Source: JAAYCI01 sp964370195 (lineage in GTDB: Bacteria; Bacillota; Clostridia; Oscillospirales; Ruminococcaceae). From it: a stretch of 21,546 nt of DNA. Every line of letters starts with the position of its first letter. Within the stretch, counting starts at the first letter, position 1. A model generated the notes under the pieces. That model searched no databases and was not told where the DNA came from. It was given only the letters and a program-made list of their open reading frames with translations. Location of the stretch: contig CAYJIH010000032.1 of assembly GCA_964370195.1 (NCBI GenBank), positions 1-21,546 on the forward strand, read 5' to 3'. A program made the position numbers and the translations under genes. Below, in pieces: positions 6,603 to 14,490 of the stretch.

Positions 6603-7433
6603 ATGAAACACACACGTATAAAAAATACAGTCGTAGGCATTTTAATGGGAATCATTTGCCTTCTTTGGCTCATTCCCATCTATTATTTGGTTATCAACTC
6701 GTTTAAACCACTCATCGATGTGGTGCAAAATGTGGCAGCCTTCCCCACCTCGTTTTACCTTGAGAGTTTTACTGAAGTTTGGAACCGCAACGATTTTCCC
6801 GTACTGTTTTTAAACAGTGTCATCATCACCGGTGGCTCTGTGGCACTCATTGTGCTCACCTGTGCCATGAGTGGCTATCGCTTGGCTCGCTCTGGCAAAA
6901 AGTGGGCTCCACTGGCACTTTTTTATCTACTCCTCGGCCTTGTTGTGCCTTTTCAGGCTGTAATGGTGCCACTGATGGGCATCATGGGCCAGTTTAACTT
7001 AGACGATAGCCGCATCGGCATTATTATTTTGTATGTAGCCTTACAAGCGCCCATGGGCACCTATCTGTACTTTGGTGCTGTGAAAGGCATTCCCAACTCG
7101 CTGGAAGAATCGGCCACCATCGACGGCGCAGGCCCCTTCCGCACCTTTTTTAGCATCATTTTCCCGCTTTTGGGGCCCACCACCGTCACCTTAATTATTT
7201 TAAGTGCCCTTTGGATTTGGAACGATTTCCTCATCCCGCTGATTTTACTGGTAGACCCTGCCAAACGCACCATTCCCACCGGCACGGCCGCCATGCTGTT
7301 TGGCCAATATGCCACACGCTGGGATCTTGGCATTGCTGCCATTTTGATGGCCTCCATTCCAATGATTATTTTCTACCTGGCCTTACAAAAACACATTGTA
7401 AAAGGCATCACAGACGGCGCTGTAAAAGGCTAA
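6603..7433 (+). CDS. ABC sugar transporter permease (MalG-type)
   Basis: A 276-residue membrane protein and the second permease of the CUT1 transporter. The first helix is at about 10-31 (IPIYYLVINSF is the usual start of this family), and the EAA loop is at about 168-191 (EESATIDGAGPFRTFFSIIFP). Conserved WNDFL is at about 206-210. Only 2 bp separate it from the preceding permease, whose last codons supply a GAGGTGG ribosome site, so the two are coupled. Length is normal for the family. Confidence 0.93.
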   Translation: MKHTRIKNTVVGILMGIICLLWLIPIYYLVINSFKPLIDVVQNVAAFPTSFYLESFTEVWNRNDFPVLFLNSVIITGGSVALIVLTCAMSGYRLARSGKKWAPLALFYLLLGLVVPFQAVMVPLMGIMGQFNLDDSRIGIIILYVALQAPMGTYLYFGAVKGIPNSLEESATIDGAGPFRTFFSIIFPLLGPTTVTLIILSALWIWNDFLIPLILLVDPAKRTIPTGTAAMLFGQYATRWDLGIAAILMASIPMIIFYLALQKHIVKGITDGAVKG

Positions 7434-7486
7434 ATTGAAAATTTAAGTAAAAGCGAGGACGGTTCTTTTGCCGTAAAGCAATTCTT

Positions 7487-8530
7487 ATGGGAAAAATTAC
7501 ACAAGCAGAAATTGCAAAACAATTGAATATTTCTCGCACCACGGTGGCACGTGCGCTGTACAACCGTGGTTATGTAAGCGATGAACTAAAAGCGGAAATA
7601 AAAAATCTTGCCGAGCATTCCGGCTATACACCAAACAGCTTGGCTCGCAGTTTGGTGCGCAAACATTCGCTGCGCGTGCTATGCTTTTTGGTGTCTTACG
7701 AGCGCCAGTTTGCAAAACAAATGGAAGACGGCATTCGCGTGGCCGAAAAGGAATTTGCAGACTATGGTCTTTCAGCCAAGGTGTACCATCATACACCGAA
7801 TAACCCAAAAGGCCAATTGACTGATTTTGAAAATGCACTGCAAAGTGGCAAGGCCGATGCCATTCTTATGGCACCAATGGATGCGGCATCTATGTGCGAG
7901 GCACTTTCGCGGCACGATAAAAGCCACTTGCCGCTTGCTGCCTTAAACTTACAAATGCCACAATCCGATTGCCTCTATTATGTGGGCACAAACGACCGTC
8001 AAAGCGGCGAGATTGCCGCTGATATGATGGCAAAATTGGTTGGTGGCAAAGGGCGCGTTTTATACGTAAGTAACTATGGGGCACACCGCGCACTAGAAGA
8101 TAGAACGCTTGGTTTTGCACAGTATTTGCAGGCGTATCCAAACATCCGCTTGCACGTGGAAAACAACTGGAGCGACCCTGCGTGCCACTACGAAAACACA
8201 AAAGCTGCCCTACAAGAAATGCCCGATTTAGCCGGTATCTGCTCAAACACCAGCATCAGTGGCATCGACAAAGCATTAAGAGACAGTGGCCGCCAAGACA
8301 TTAAGCTTATTGGCAATGACTGGACCGAAGCGGAAAGCACTTACTTTAAAGATGATTCTCTTGATTGCATTGTGTGCCAGCGCCCCACCTTACAAGGATA
8401 CCTTGGGCTTAAATACATGGCCAAATATCTTTTAAATGGAATTCCTCCCAAAAAGAAAGATACGTACGTTGGCTTTGATTTAATTACAAAAGCAAATTAC
8501 AACACAGAAGATTATTTTCATCTATTATAA
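7487..8530 (+). CDS. LacI-family transcriptional regulator
   Basis: A 347-residue DNA-binding regulator. The N-terminal helix-turn-helix (about 4-25, ITQAEIAKQLNISRTTVARAL) and hinge region (NSLARSLVRKH, 50-60) are typical of LacI/PurR proteins. The rest (about 63-335) is a periplasmic-binding-protein-like effector domain related to the ribose/xylose-binding type (GTNDRQSGEIAADMM, IGNDWTEAE). It probably senses the imported sugar or a product and controls the operon from the palindrome at 4036-4047; this is inference. The start is set by the conserved HTH, but no ribosome site lies at normal distance: a GCGAGGA is about 28 nt upstream with a possible small hairpin between, so translation may be weak. 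Confidence 0.9.
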   Translation: MGKITQAEIAKQLNISRTTVARALYNRGYVSDELKAEIKNLAEHSGYTPNSLARSLVRKHSLRVLCFLVSYERQFAKQMEDGIRVAEKEFADYGLSAKVYHHTPNNPKGQLTDFENALQSGKADAILMAPMDAASMCEALSRHDKSHLPLAALNLQMPQSDCLYYVGTNDRQSGEIAADMMAKLVGGKGRVLYVSNYGAHRALEDRTLGFAQYLQAYPNIRLHVENNWSDPACHYENTKAALQEMPDLAGICSNTSISGIDKALRDSGRQDIKLIGNDWTEAESTYFKDDSLDCIVCQRPTLQGYLGLKYMAKYLLNGIPPKKKDTYVGFDLITKANYNTEDYFHLL

Positions 8531-8547
8531 AAAAGGAGCATATGGCG

Positions 8548-9564
8548 ATGACAATAAACGAACTGGCAAAACAATTTGAGGCTGTGATGGGCACAAACGC
8601 CCCCAAAATGCACGGTGACGAAACGATAACCCGTGCACAGGCTGCTGCACATTTGTGCCGTGCCATGTGCCTTGGCCCAATGCCTGCTATGGCAGAAGAA
8701 TGCAAAGACGCAAACGAGATGACTGCCGAAGAAAAAAACAGTGTGGGCATGGCCCTTTATTATCAATACTTAACATGCAACGAGCAAGGCTACTTTTTGC
8801 CAAAAGAACCTTTAAGTGACACCGATTGTGAAATGATGCTACGCCTTGCAAAACCCGGCCGCAGCGGCGTGCGTGCCTTTACAAAAGAATTGGTTCGCCT
8901 AAAACAGCCCCTAGAGGTATTAGAACGTGTATACCGCCTAAATAACGAGGCAGATTTAAACACATTTGTAAAGCAAGACGCTGCCAGCGATACCCGTTGC
9001 GCTATGAGCTTCGGCGCAAGTGCACAAAAACTGGTGTGGCACAGCAAAGTGGATGTGACACGCGCCTGCACCGTTTTGTATGCACAAGAAGACAATATGC
9101 AAGCTTTTATGCAAAACACCCCGCCTGTGCACGGTGCTACAATGGAAACATGTGAAAATGCATACAGGCTTATTGCCTATGTGCTTGACCACGACATGTT
9201 ACCGGAAAAACAGCTAAACACAGTCCAGTTCACCACACCTCCTGCAGTGGAAGAACTTCGTTTCAAATTGGCCGATGTTTCTTTGGTAGACAAATGGATG
9301 CAATGCGACCAAGATATTTGGACAGAAGTGCTTTCTCGCAACGAAGGATTTTATGGCAAAGAAGTATGGCAAAGCAAACAGGATCCCTGCCTTTTAAAAA
9401 CGGTTATCTATTGGCGCACGCGCCAAGATTGGCTTAACTTCGACCACGACTTATTAGCGCCTGTGGACGCTCAAATGGAAAAAGCCATGGGTGAAGGCAA
9501 CTGCACGTTTTACGATGCCCAGCACGAACAAAACGAATATTACTTAAGCCATGGTACCCTGTAA
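8548..9564 (+). CDS. Uncharacterised protein: SLH-like N-terminus joined to TIGR03792/ABM-like C-terminus
   Basis: A 338-residue protein with no signal peptide or membrane helix, so probably cytosolic. Residues about 3-100 look like two S-layer-homology-like units: one has ETITRAQAAAHLCRAM, and the other reads CKDANEMTAEEKNSVGMALYY followed by FLPKEPLSDTDCEMMLRLA. True SLH domains are found on exported proteins, so this may be a related fold reused inside the cell. Residues about 234-333 (VEELRFKLADV, DQDIWTEVLSRNEGFYGKEVW, YWRTRQDW) resemble the TIGR03792 family, small proteins of the dimeric alpha-beta barrel (antibiotic biosynthesis monooxygenase-like) fold. The middle part (about 105-230) is unrecognised. 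I start at the ATG at 8548 because AAGGAG lies 9 nt upstream; the ATG at 8542 leaves only 3 nt. Function unknown; it opens the cassette between regulator and xylA. Confidence 0.75.
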   Translation: MTINELAKQFEAVMGTNAPKMHGDETITRAQAAAHLCRAMCLGPMPAMAEECKDANEMTAEEKNSVGMALYYQYLTCNEQGYFLPKEPLSDTDCEMMLRLAKPGRSGVRAFTKELVRLKQPLEVLERVYRLNNEADLNTFVKQDAASDTRCAMSFGASAQKLVWHSKVDVTRACTVLYAQEDNMQAFMQNTPPVHGATMETCENAYRLIAYVLDHDMLPEKQLNTVQFTTPPAVEELRFKLADVSLVDKWMQCDQDIWTEVLSRNEGFYGKEVWQSKQDPCLLKTVIYWRTRQDWLNFDHDLLAPVDAQMEKAMGEGNCTFYDAQHEQNEYYLSHGTL

Positions 9565-9567
9565 AAC

Positions 9568-10188
9568 ATGACAAATAAAATGAACGTAGTGGTGCTCTAT
9601 TCCACGGGCACAAAAACAGAAAAAAGCAACACGTTGTTTGTGGTGCACCGCTTTTTGGCAGCGTTAGGGTGTAAAACAGCCACATATTTTAATGCACACA
9701 CCATGCGTTTTACAGCATGCAGCAACTGCAGTTTTTGCCACAGCCACCCGCACTGCTGTAAAAAAGACGACATGAGCGCTGTATACACTGCCTTACAAAC
9801 AGCCGATTTGGTAGTGGTGGCCTCTCCCATGGTGTTTGGCACGCTGGATGGCGATTTATTGCGTTTGTTCAGCCGCCTTGCCATTTTATATGGGCACCAT
9901 TTACAGGGGCTTCGCCATCCTTTTTGTGAAAAACAGGCAACCTTTATTGTAACAGCTGGCCAAGATTGGCTAAATATGTTTTTACCGTGTGAGGCTACCT
10001 TCCCCATTATGCTGAACCATTTAAACGCAGTGGAAAGTGGCCGCTTATACGCGCGAAAAACAAATTTCACGCATATCAGCGAGCAACACGATGCCCTGCC
10101 CCTGCTAGAACAGCATTGCAAAGAAGCAGCGCATTTGGTGCAGACACGATATGCAGAAGAACTTAGAAAGAGAGAATCTTATGGCTAA
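9568..10188 (+). CDS. Flavodoxin-fold NAD(P)H-dependent oxidoreductase with compact Cys motif (1 of 2)
   Basis: A 206-residue protein of the NADPH-dependent FMN reductase / iron-sulfur flavoprotein group. An N-terminal strand VVVLYSTGTKTEKSNT (7-22) matches the FMN-phosphate loop. The motif CX2CX2CX5CC (Cys51/54/57/63/64) follows, then DDM and ADLVVVASPMVFGTLDG. A compact cysteine cluster at this place is the feature of archaeal and clostridial Isf proteins that carry a 4Fe-4S cluster beside FMN. It starts 3 bp after the preceding stop and overlaps the next gene by 8 bp, so it is tightly coupled to both. No clear ribosome site is seen; a second in-frame ATG at 9580 is possible. The electron acceptor is unknown, and in this context one of the cassette enzymes is a fair guess. 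Confidence 0.82.
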   Translation: MTNKMNVVVLYSTGTKTEKSNTLFVVHRFLAALGCKTATYFNAHTMRFTACSNCSFCHSHPHCCKKDDMSAVYTALQTADLVVVASPMVFGTLDGDLLRLFSRLAILYGHHLQGLRHPFCEKQATFIVTAGQDWLNMFLPCEATFPIMLNHLNAVESGRLYARKTNFTHISEQHDALPLLEQHCKEAAHLVQTRYAEELRKRESYG

Positions 10189-10813
10189 AATCTTATTCAT
10201 CAGCGGCAGCCCACGTAAGGCAGCCACAAACCGTGTGGTAGAGCTTGCCATGGAAGCTGTGCAAAATATCCCCGGCATCGAAGTAGATTTTCTTTCTTTA
10301 AAAGGGAAAAAAATCGCCCCATGTATCGATTGCCAATATTGTAAAAAACATAAAGCACCGTGTGTTTTAAAAGATGATATGGACGATGCAATGGTGCAAC
10401 AGTTTATTGATGCCGACGCATATTTTGTAGCTTCGCCCGTGTACATGATGTGCCCCACACCACAAATTTTGGCATACTTTAGCCGGTTGCGTCCTATGGC
10501 TATTATGTACGACCGCATCACACGCAACCGTTTGGGCTGTGCTGTGGCTGTGGGCGGCACACGCAACGGTGGGCAAGAGCTCACAGTATATGCACTGCAA
10601 AGTTGCCTTTCTACGTATCTCATAAACATTGTCACAGGCGATTTAGGTGCCTACCACGGTGGCAAGATATGGTCGCAGGACGGGGGAGCTGCCGGTGTAG
10701 ACGGCGATGAACTGGGCCTTTTCACAGTACTTCCTATGGCAAAAAAATTAGCTGAAAGCGCCCTGATAGCAGAAGCCGGAAAAAAAACACTGGCCGAAAT
10801 TACCAAACAGTAA
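10181..10813 (+). CDS. Flavodoxin-fold NAD(P)H-dependent oxidoreductase with compact Cys motif (2 of 2)
   Basis: A 210-residue paralogue-like neighbour of the preceding protein. ILFISGSPRKAATN (4-17) is the classical FMN-binding loop of this family. CX2CX2CX6C (Cys48/51/54/61) and DDMDDAM follow, then ADAYFVASPVYMMCPTP. I start at the ATG at 10181, where the family's first strand begins; the frame can be extended 30 bases upstream, but that would add a non-homologous segment inside the previous gene. It overlaps the previous gene's end by 8 bp, a sign of translational coupling. Likely FMN plus 4Fe-4S electron carrier or reductase. Substrate unknown. Confidence 0.85.
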   Translation: MAKILFISGSPRKAATNRVVELAMEAVQNIPGIEVDFLSLKGKKIAPCIDCQYCKKHKAPCVLKDDMDDAMVQQFIDADAYFVASPVYMMCPTPQILAYFSRLRPMAIMYDRITRNRLGCAVAVGGTRNGGQELTVYALQSCLSTYLINIVTGDLGAYHGGKIWSQDGGAAGVDGDELGLFTVLPMAKKLAESALIAEAGKKTLAEITKQ

Positions 10814-10866
10814 AATACCTTATACACAACACAAAAACAGAACAACGATAAAGCGAGGGTTTTATT

Positions 10867-12126
10867 ATGACAGGCAGAGAAAGATTGAACGCCACCTTAC
10901 GTCACGAAACAACCGACCGACCGCCGCTAGACATCGGCGCCACCGCCATCACAGGTATTTCGGCCGTTGCTTTGGCAGATTTACGCGATGCGCTCGGCCT
11001 TGAGAAACGCACAGTAAAAATCCACGAGCCATTCCAACTGCTGGGTGATGTGGAAGAAGATATGCGCCAAGCACTGGGCGTAGATGTGGTGGGCATTTGG
11101 AACCGAAACAATATGTTTGGCTTCGAAAATAAAAACTGGAAACCATGGACAATGCCAAGTGGCCTGCCTGTGCAAGTGGGTGGCGATTTTGTGCTTAGTG
11201 AAGACACAAATGGAGACTACCTAATCCACCCGTGTGGAGACAAAACTGCCGCACCTTCCGGCCGTTTGCCCAAAAACGGCTATTACTTTGACAACATCAC
11301 ACGCACCGACGGTGCCGACCCCGATGAAAGCAGTGGACGCGAAGATTTTGCCGCCGACTATCAAGTGCTTACCGAAGAAGATTTAGATTTCATCGGCAAA
11401 CAAGTGGAAACATTATACACACAAACAGAATACGGCCTTGTTGGCAATTTAGGCCCCTTAGGCCTTGCCGATTCTGCCTTAATTCCGGGCCCCGGCATTA
11501 AAGCACCTAAAGGTATGCGCGACATTGAGGAATGGTTGATGGGATATTATATCCACGAGGATTATATTCGCGAAGTGTTCGATTTACATTTTGAAGTAGC
11601 AATGGAAAACATCAAGCGCTATCACAGTGTGGTGGGCGAGCGCATTTCTGCGGTCACCATCAGTGGCACCGATTTCGGCACGCAACGCAGCGAGTTTTTA
11701 AGCCCTGATTTATTCCGTAGTTTCTTTAAACCCTACTACAAAAAAATGAACGACTGGGTACACGAAAACACCACTTGGAAAACTTTCTACCACAGCTGTG
11801 GCTCCATTGTACGCCTTTTGGACGATTTTGTGGAAATGGGTGTGGATATTTTAAACCCGGTACAATGCTCGGCTGAAGGCATGGACGCCGAGATGCTAAA
11901 AAGCAAATACGGTGATAAACTAACATTTTGGGGCGGTGCTGTAAACACACAACAAACCTTGCCATTTGGCACACCGGAAGAAGTGTATGCCGAAGCGAGC
12001 GAGCGCCTGCGTGTATTTGCGCCAAACGGTGGCTTTGTGTTTAACGCCGTGCACAACATCCAAGCTGGCACGCCGGCTGCCAACATGATGGCATTTTATA
12101 AAGCTTTACAGGACTACCAAAAATAA
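10867..12126 (+). CDS. Uroporphyrinogen decarboxylase (URO-D) family protein, methyltransferase-like
   Basis: A 419-residue TIM-barrel protein of the URO-D superfamily, which includes heme-pathway decarboxylases and the zinc-dependent MtaA/MtbA/CmuA-type methyltransferases acting on corrinoid or thiol carriers. It begins with TGRERLNATLRHETTDRPPLDIG, the usual start in the methyltransferase-like branch. Possible zinc ligands are in YHSCGS (His309, Cys311), with NPVQC (330-334), GGAVNTQQTLPFGTPEEV (356-373) and NAVHNIQ (393-399) downstream. No corrinoid protein or heme genes are nearby, so heme synthesis is unlikely. Membership of a sugar operon points to a demethylation, decarboxylation or similar group removal on a sugar-linked compound; this is inference. 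AAAGCGAGGG lies 9 nt before the ATG. The 53-bp gap upstream holds no obvious promoter. Confidence 0.85.
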   Translation: MTGRERLNATLRHETTDRPPLDIGATAITGISAVALADLRDALGLEKRTVKIHEPFQLLGDVEEDMRQALGVDVVGIWNRNNMFGFENKNWKPWTMPSGLPVQVGGDFVLSEDTNGDYLIHPCGDKTAAPSGRLPKNGYYFDNITRTDGADPDESSGREDFAADYQVLTEEDLDFIGKQVETLYTQTEYGLVGNLGPLGLADSALIPGPGIKAPKGMRDIEEWLMGYYIHEDYIREVFDLHFEVAMENIKRYHSVVGERISAVTISGTDFGTQRSEFLSPDLFRSFFKPYYKKMNDWVHENTTWKTFYHSCGSIVRLLDDFVEMGVDILNPVQCSAEGMDAEMLKSKYGDKLTFWGGAVNTQQTLPFGTPEEVYAEASERLRVFAPNGGFVFNAVHNIQAGTPAANMMAFYKALQDYQK

Positions 12127-12147
12127 CTATAGATAAGGAAATCATAA

Positions 12148-13119
12148 ATGGGATATTATTCACTTAGGCTCGATTTTCCGGCAGAAAAGCTGCAACTGCA
12201 GTCCATTTACGAAAACCCAAAACTAAAAGAATTTCAAAACGTATTGCTTCGTAGCGACAAAGTGCGCGGTGTTTTTGGCAACGATTTACATTTTGCCAAC
12301 ACACACAGTGACCGCCCTTGGTTGCTTGGCTCTTTTGTGCAAAGCGTTGATGGACGCATCACATTCCCTGACGACCCCTCCGGCCCGCTTGTGGCGCAGA
12401 AAAACGCATATGATCCAGAAGGTGGCCTTTTGGACTTTTGGATTTTGAATGTCCTGCGTGCCTCGTGCGATGGTACCATCAGCAGTGCTGCCGGCTGGAC
12501 GTTAGACCGTGAAAGCTCCGACAATTACGACGATGTAGGAGCCGATTTAGAAGGCGAAGGCATGATTTTTGACGAAGAGCTAGAAAAAGACCGCATCGCC
12601 ATGGGTCGCTCCCCCATTCCAGACATTGTACCGGTGTCGCTAAACTGCCAAGAGATCGATTTCCGTCATCCTTTGTGGAACAACGAGGATTCCGTGCGCA
12701 TGACCTTATGCACTAGCCCTGACGGCTACGAGCATTTTTCTGCCAATTGTAAAGGCACGTTTTATCGTGTAGACGAAGAAACGGCTGCCGAGCGCAAAGA
12801 AGGCGTTGCCGTGGTTGTAACGGGTGAAGGCAGTGCACCGGATGCCGCACACACCATGCGCATTTTGAAAAAAATGGGTTACGAGAGATTGCTTGTGGAA
12901 ACACCCACTTATACAAACCACCTTCTTGTGAACGGAATGATGGATGAATTGTTTTTAAACACCTCGGGCGTGTATGTAGGCGGCAGCGGCCTAGCATTAG
13001 GGCAAGGCGGACAAAGTGCCACCGTGCAAAACCACCCCCATGCCGAATTGTTGTCTATGCACAGCCATAGCCCATTTTTCTTTTATTATCGTTATTTGTT
13101 TCACCACAAAAAACCCTAA
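12148..13119 (+). CDS. RibD C-terminal-domain-like (dihydrofolate reductase fold) protein
   Basis: A 323-residue protein with features of the RibD-C / bacterial bifunctional deaminase-reductase C-terminal family, whose members are NADPH-dependent reductases of the DHFR fold. RPWLLGSFVQSVDGRITF (56-73) matches the S-x-DG-R-I motif. An LRAxxDG segment is at 103-109, and a late KKMGYERLLVETPTYTNHLLVNGMMDELFL (241-270) is followed by a glycine-rich VGGSG. The canonical EGG of the cofactor loop is replaced by ETP, and two inserted acidic stretches (about 120-160 and 165-215) make it longer than typical 180-220-residue members. It has no deaminase domain, so it is not a riboflavin enzyme of the normal type. 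AAGGAAA precedes the ATG. The reaction is unknown; reduction of a carbonyl or imine on the pathway substrate is possible. Confidence 0.75.
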   Translation: MGYYSLRLDFPAEKLQLQSIYENPKLKEFQNVLLRSDKVRGVFGNDLHFANTHSDRPWLLGSFVQSVDGRITFPDDPSGPLVAQKNAYDPEGGLLDFWILNVLRASCDGTISSAAGWTLDRESSDNYDDVGADLEGEGMIFDEELEKDRIAMGRSPIPDIVPVSLNCQEIDFRHPLWNNEDSVRMTLCTSPDGYEHFSANCKGTFYRVDEETAAERKEGVAVVVTGEGSAPDAAHTMRILKKMGYERLLVETPTYTNHLLVNGMMDELFLNTSGVYVGGSGLALGQGGQSATVQNHPHAELLSMHSHSPFFFYYRYLFHHKKP

Positions 13120-13156
13120 CTTACAACATAAAATTAAATGAAAAGAGGAACTAAAC

Positions 13157-14473
13157 ATGGCAGAATTCTTCCCGAACGTTTCTAGCATTGCCTTCGAAGG
13201 GCCAAAATCGCAAAATCCGCTGGCGTTTAAATACTATGACGCAAACCGCATCATCATGGGTAAACCCATGAAAGAGCACCTGCCATTTGCCATGGCTTGG
13301 TGGCACAATTTATGCGCAGAAGGTGCCGATATGTTTGGCGCAGGCACAGCAAACAAAAGCTTTGGTGCACAAAAAGGAACCATGGAACATGCAAAAGCAA
13401 AAGTGGATGCCGGCTTTGAGTTCATGCAAAAATTAGGCATTGAATACTATTGCTTCCACGATATCGACATCATTCCCGAAGGGGCTACAATTGCCGAAAC
13501 AAACGCACGCCTTGATGAAATTGCCGATTATTTGCTGAAGAAAATGAACGAAACTGGCATCAAGTTGCTTTGGGGCACAGCCAATATGTTCTCGAACCCG
13601 CGCTTCATGAATGGCGCTGGCTCCTCAAACTCGGCCGATGTATTTGCAGCAGCGGCAGCTCAGGTAAAAAAAGTGCTGGATATCGTTGTAAAGCTGGGTG
13701 GCAAGGGCTATGTGTTCTGGGGCGGACGCGAAGGCTATGAAACCCTTTTGAACACCGACATGAAATTTGAGCAAGAAAACATTGCACGCCTCATGCGCAT
13801 GGCAGTGGAGTATGGCCGTAAAATTGGCTTTACAGGCGATTTTTACATCGAGCCAAAGCCAAAAGAACCAATGAAACACCAATACGATTTCGATGCAGCC
13901 ACCGCCATCGGTTTCTTGCGCCAATACGGCCTAGACAAAGACTTTAAAATGAACATCGAGGCAAACCATGCCACGTTGGCCGGCCATACCTTCCAACACG
14001 ATTTGCGTGTAAGCGCTATGAACAACATGCTCGGTTCCATCGATGCAAACCAAGGCGATTTACTTCTTGGCTGGGACACAGATGAGTTCCCTACAGATGT
14101 ATACAGTGCCACATACTGCATGTACGAAGTTCTAAAAGCAGGCGGCATCACAGGCGGCTTTAACTTCGACAGCAAAAACCGCAGGGCCAGCTACACCACA
14201 GAAGATATGTTTTATGGTTATATCCATGGCATGGACACCTTTGCTTTGGGTCTCATCAACGCCGCTAAAATCATTGAGGACGGCCGTGTAGACGAGTTTG
14301 TAAAACAACGCTACGAAAGCTACAACAGTGGCATCGGTGCCAAAATTGTGGCCGGTGAAACCAGCTTGGAAGAGCTGGCACAGTATGCGGAAGGTTTAGG
14401 CGCACCACAGCTACCGGGCAGTGGCCGCCAAGAACGACTGGAAAGCGTTGTAAACGCCATCTTGTTTGAATAA
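13157..14473 (+). CDS. xylA: Xylose isomerase (class II)
   Basis: Converts D-xylose to D-xylulose in the cytoplasm, using two divalent metal ions. The 438-residue length and the long N-terminus (from MAEFFPNVSSIAFEGPKSQNPLAFKYYD) are those of class II enzymes. The active-site residues are all visible: His101 and Asp104 in FHDID, Glu232 and Lys234 in YIEPKPKEP, Glu268 and His271 in NIEANHATLAGH, Asp296 in GSIDANQ, Asp307 and Asp309 in GWDTDEFP, Asp339 in FNFDSK. AGAGGA precedes the ATG. xylB follows after 17 bp. Being the last two genes of the operon, these set the end of the pathway and are the best evidence for a pentose substrate. Confidence 0.98.
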   Translation: MAEFFPNVSSIAFEGPKSQNPLAFKYYDANRIIMGKPMKEHLPFAMAWWHNLCAEGADMFGAGTANKSFGAQKGTMEHAKAKVDAGFEFMQKLGIEYYCFHDIDIIPEGATIAETNARLDEIADYLLKKMNETGIKLLWGTANMFSNPRFMNGAGSSNSADVFAAAAAQVKKVLDIVVKLGGKGYVFWGGREGYETLLNTDMKFEQENIARLMRMAVEYGRKIGFTGDFYIEPKPKEPMKHQYDFDAATAIGFLRQYGLDKDFKMNIEANHATLAGHTFQHDLRVSAMNNMLGSIDANQGDLLLGWDTDEFPTDVYSATYCMYEVLKAGGITGGFNFDSKNRRASYTTEDMFYGYIHGMDTFALGLINAAKIIEDGRVDEFVKQRYESYNSGIGAKIVAGETSLEELAQYAEGLGAPQLPGSGRQERLESVVNAILFE

Positions 14474-14490
14474 GAAAGGTGCAAGGCCTT

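Noticed and set aside
9597..10121. Minus-strand frame of 174 codons opposite the first flavoprotein
   Set aside because: Antisense to a recognised family, no ribosome site and an unusual Cys/Ser/Lys composition.
10814..10866. Internal promoter before the URO-D gene
   Set aside because: The 53-bp gap is AT-rich, but no pair of -35 and -10 elements at proper spacing is visible.
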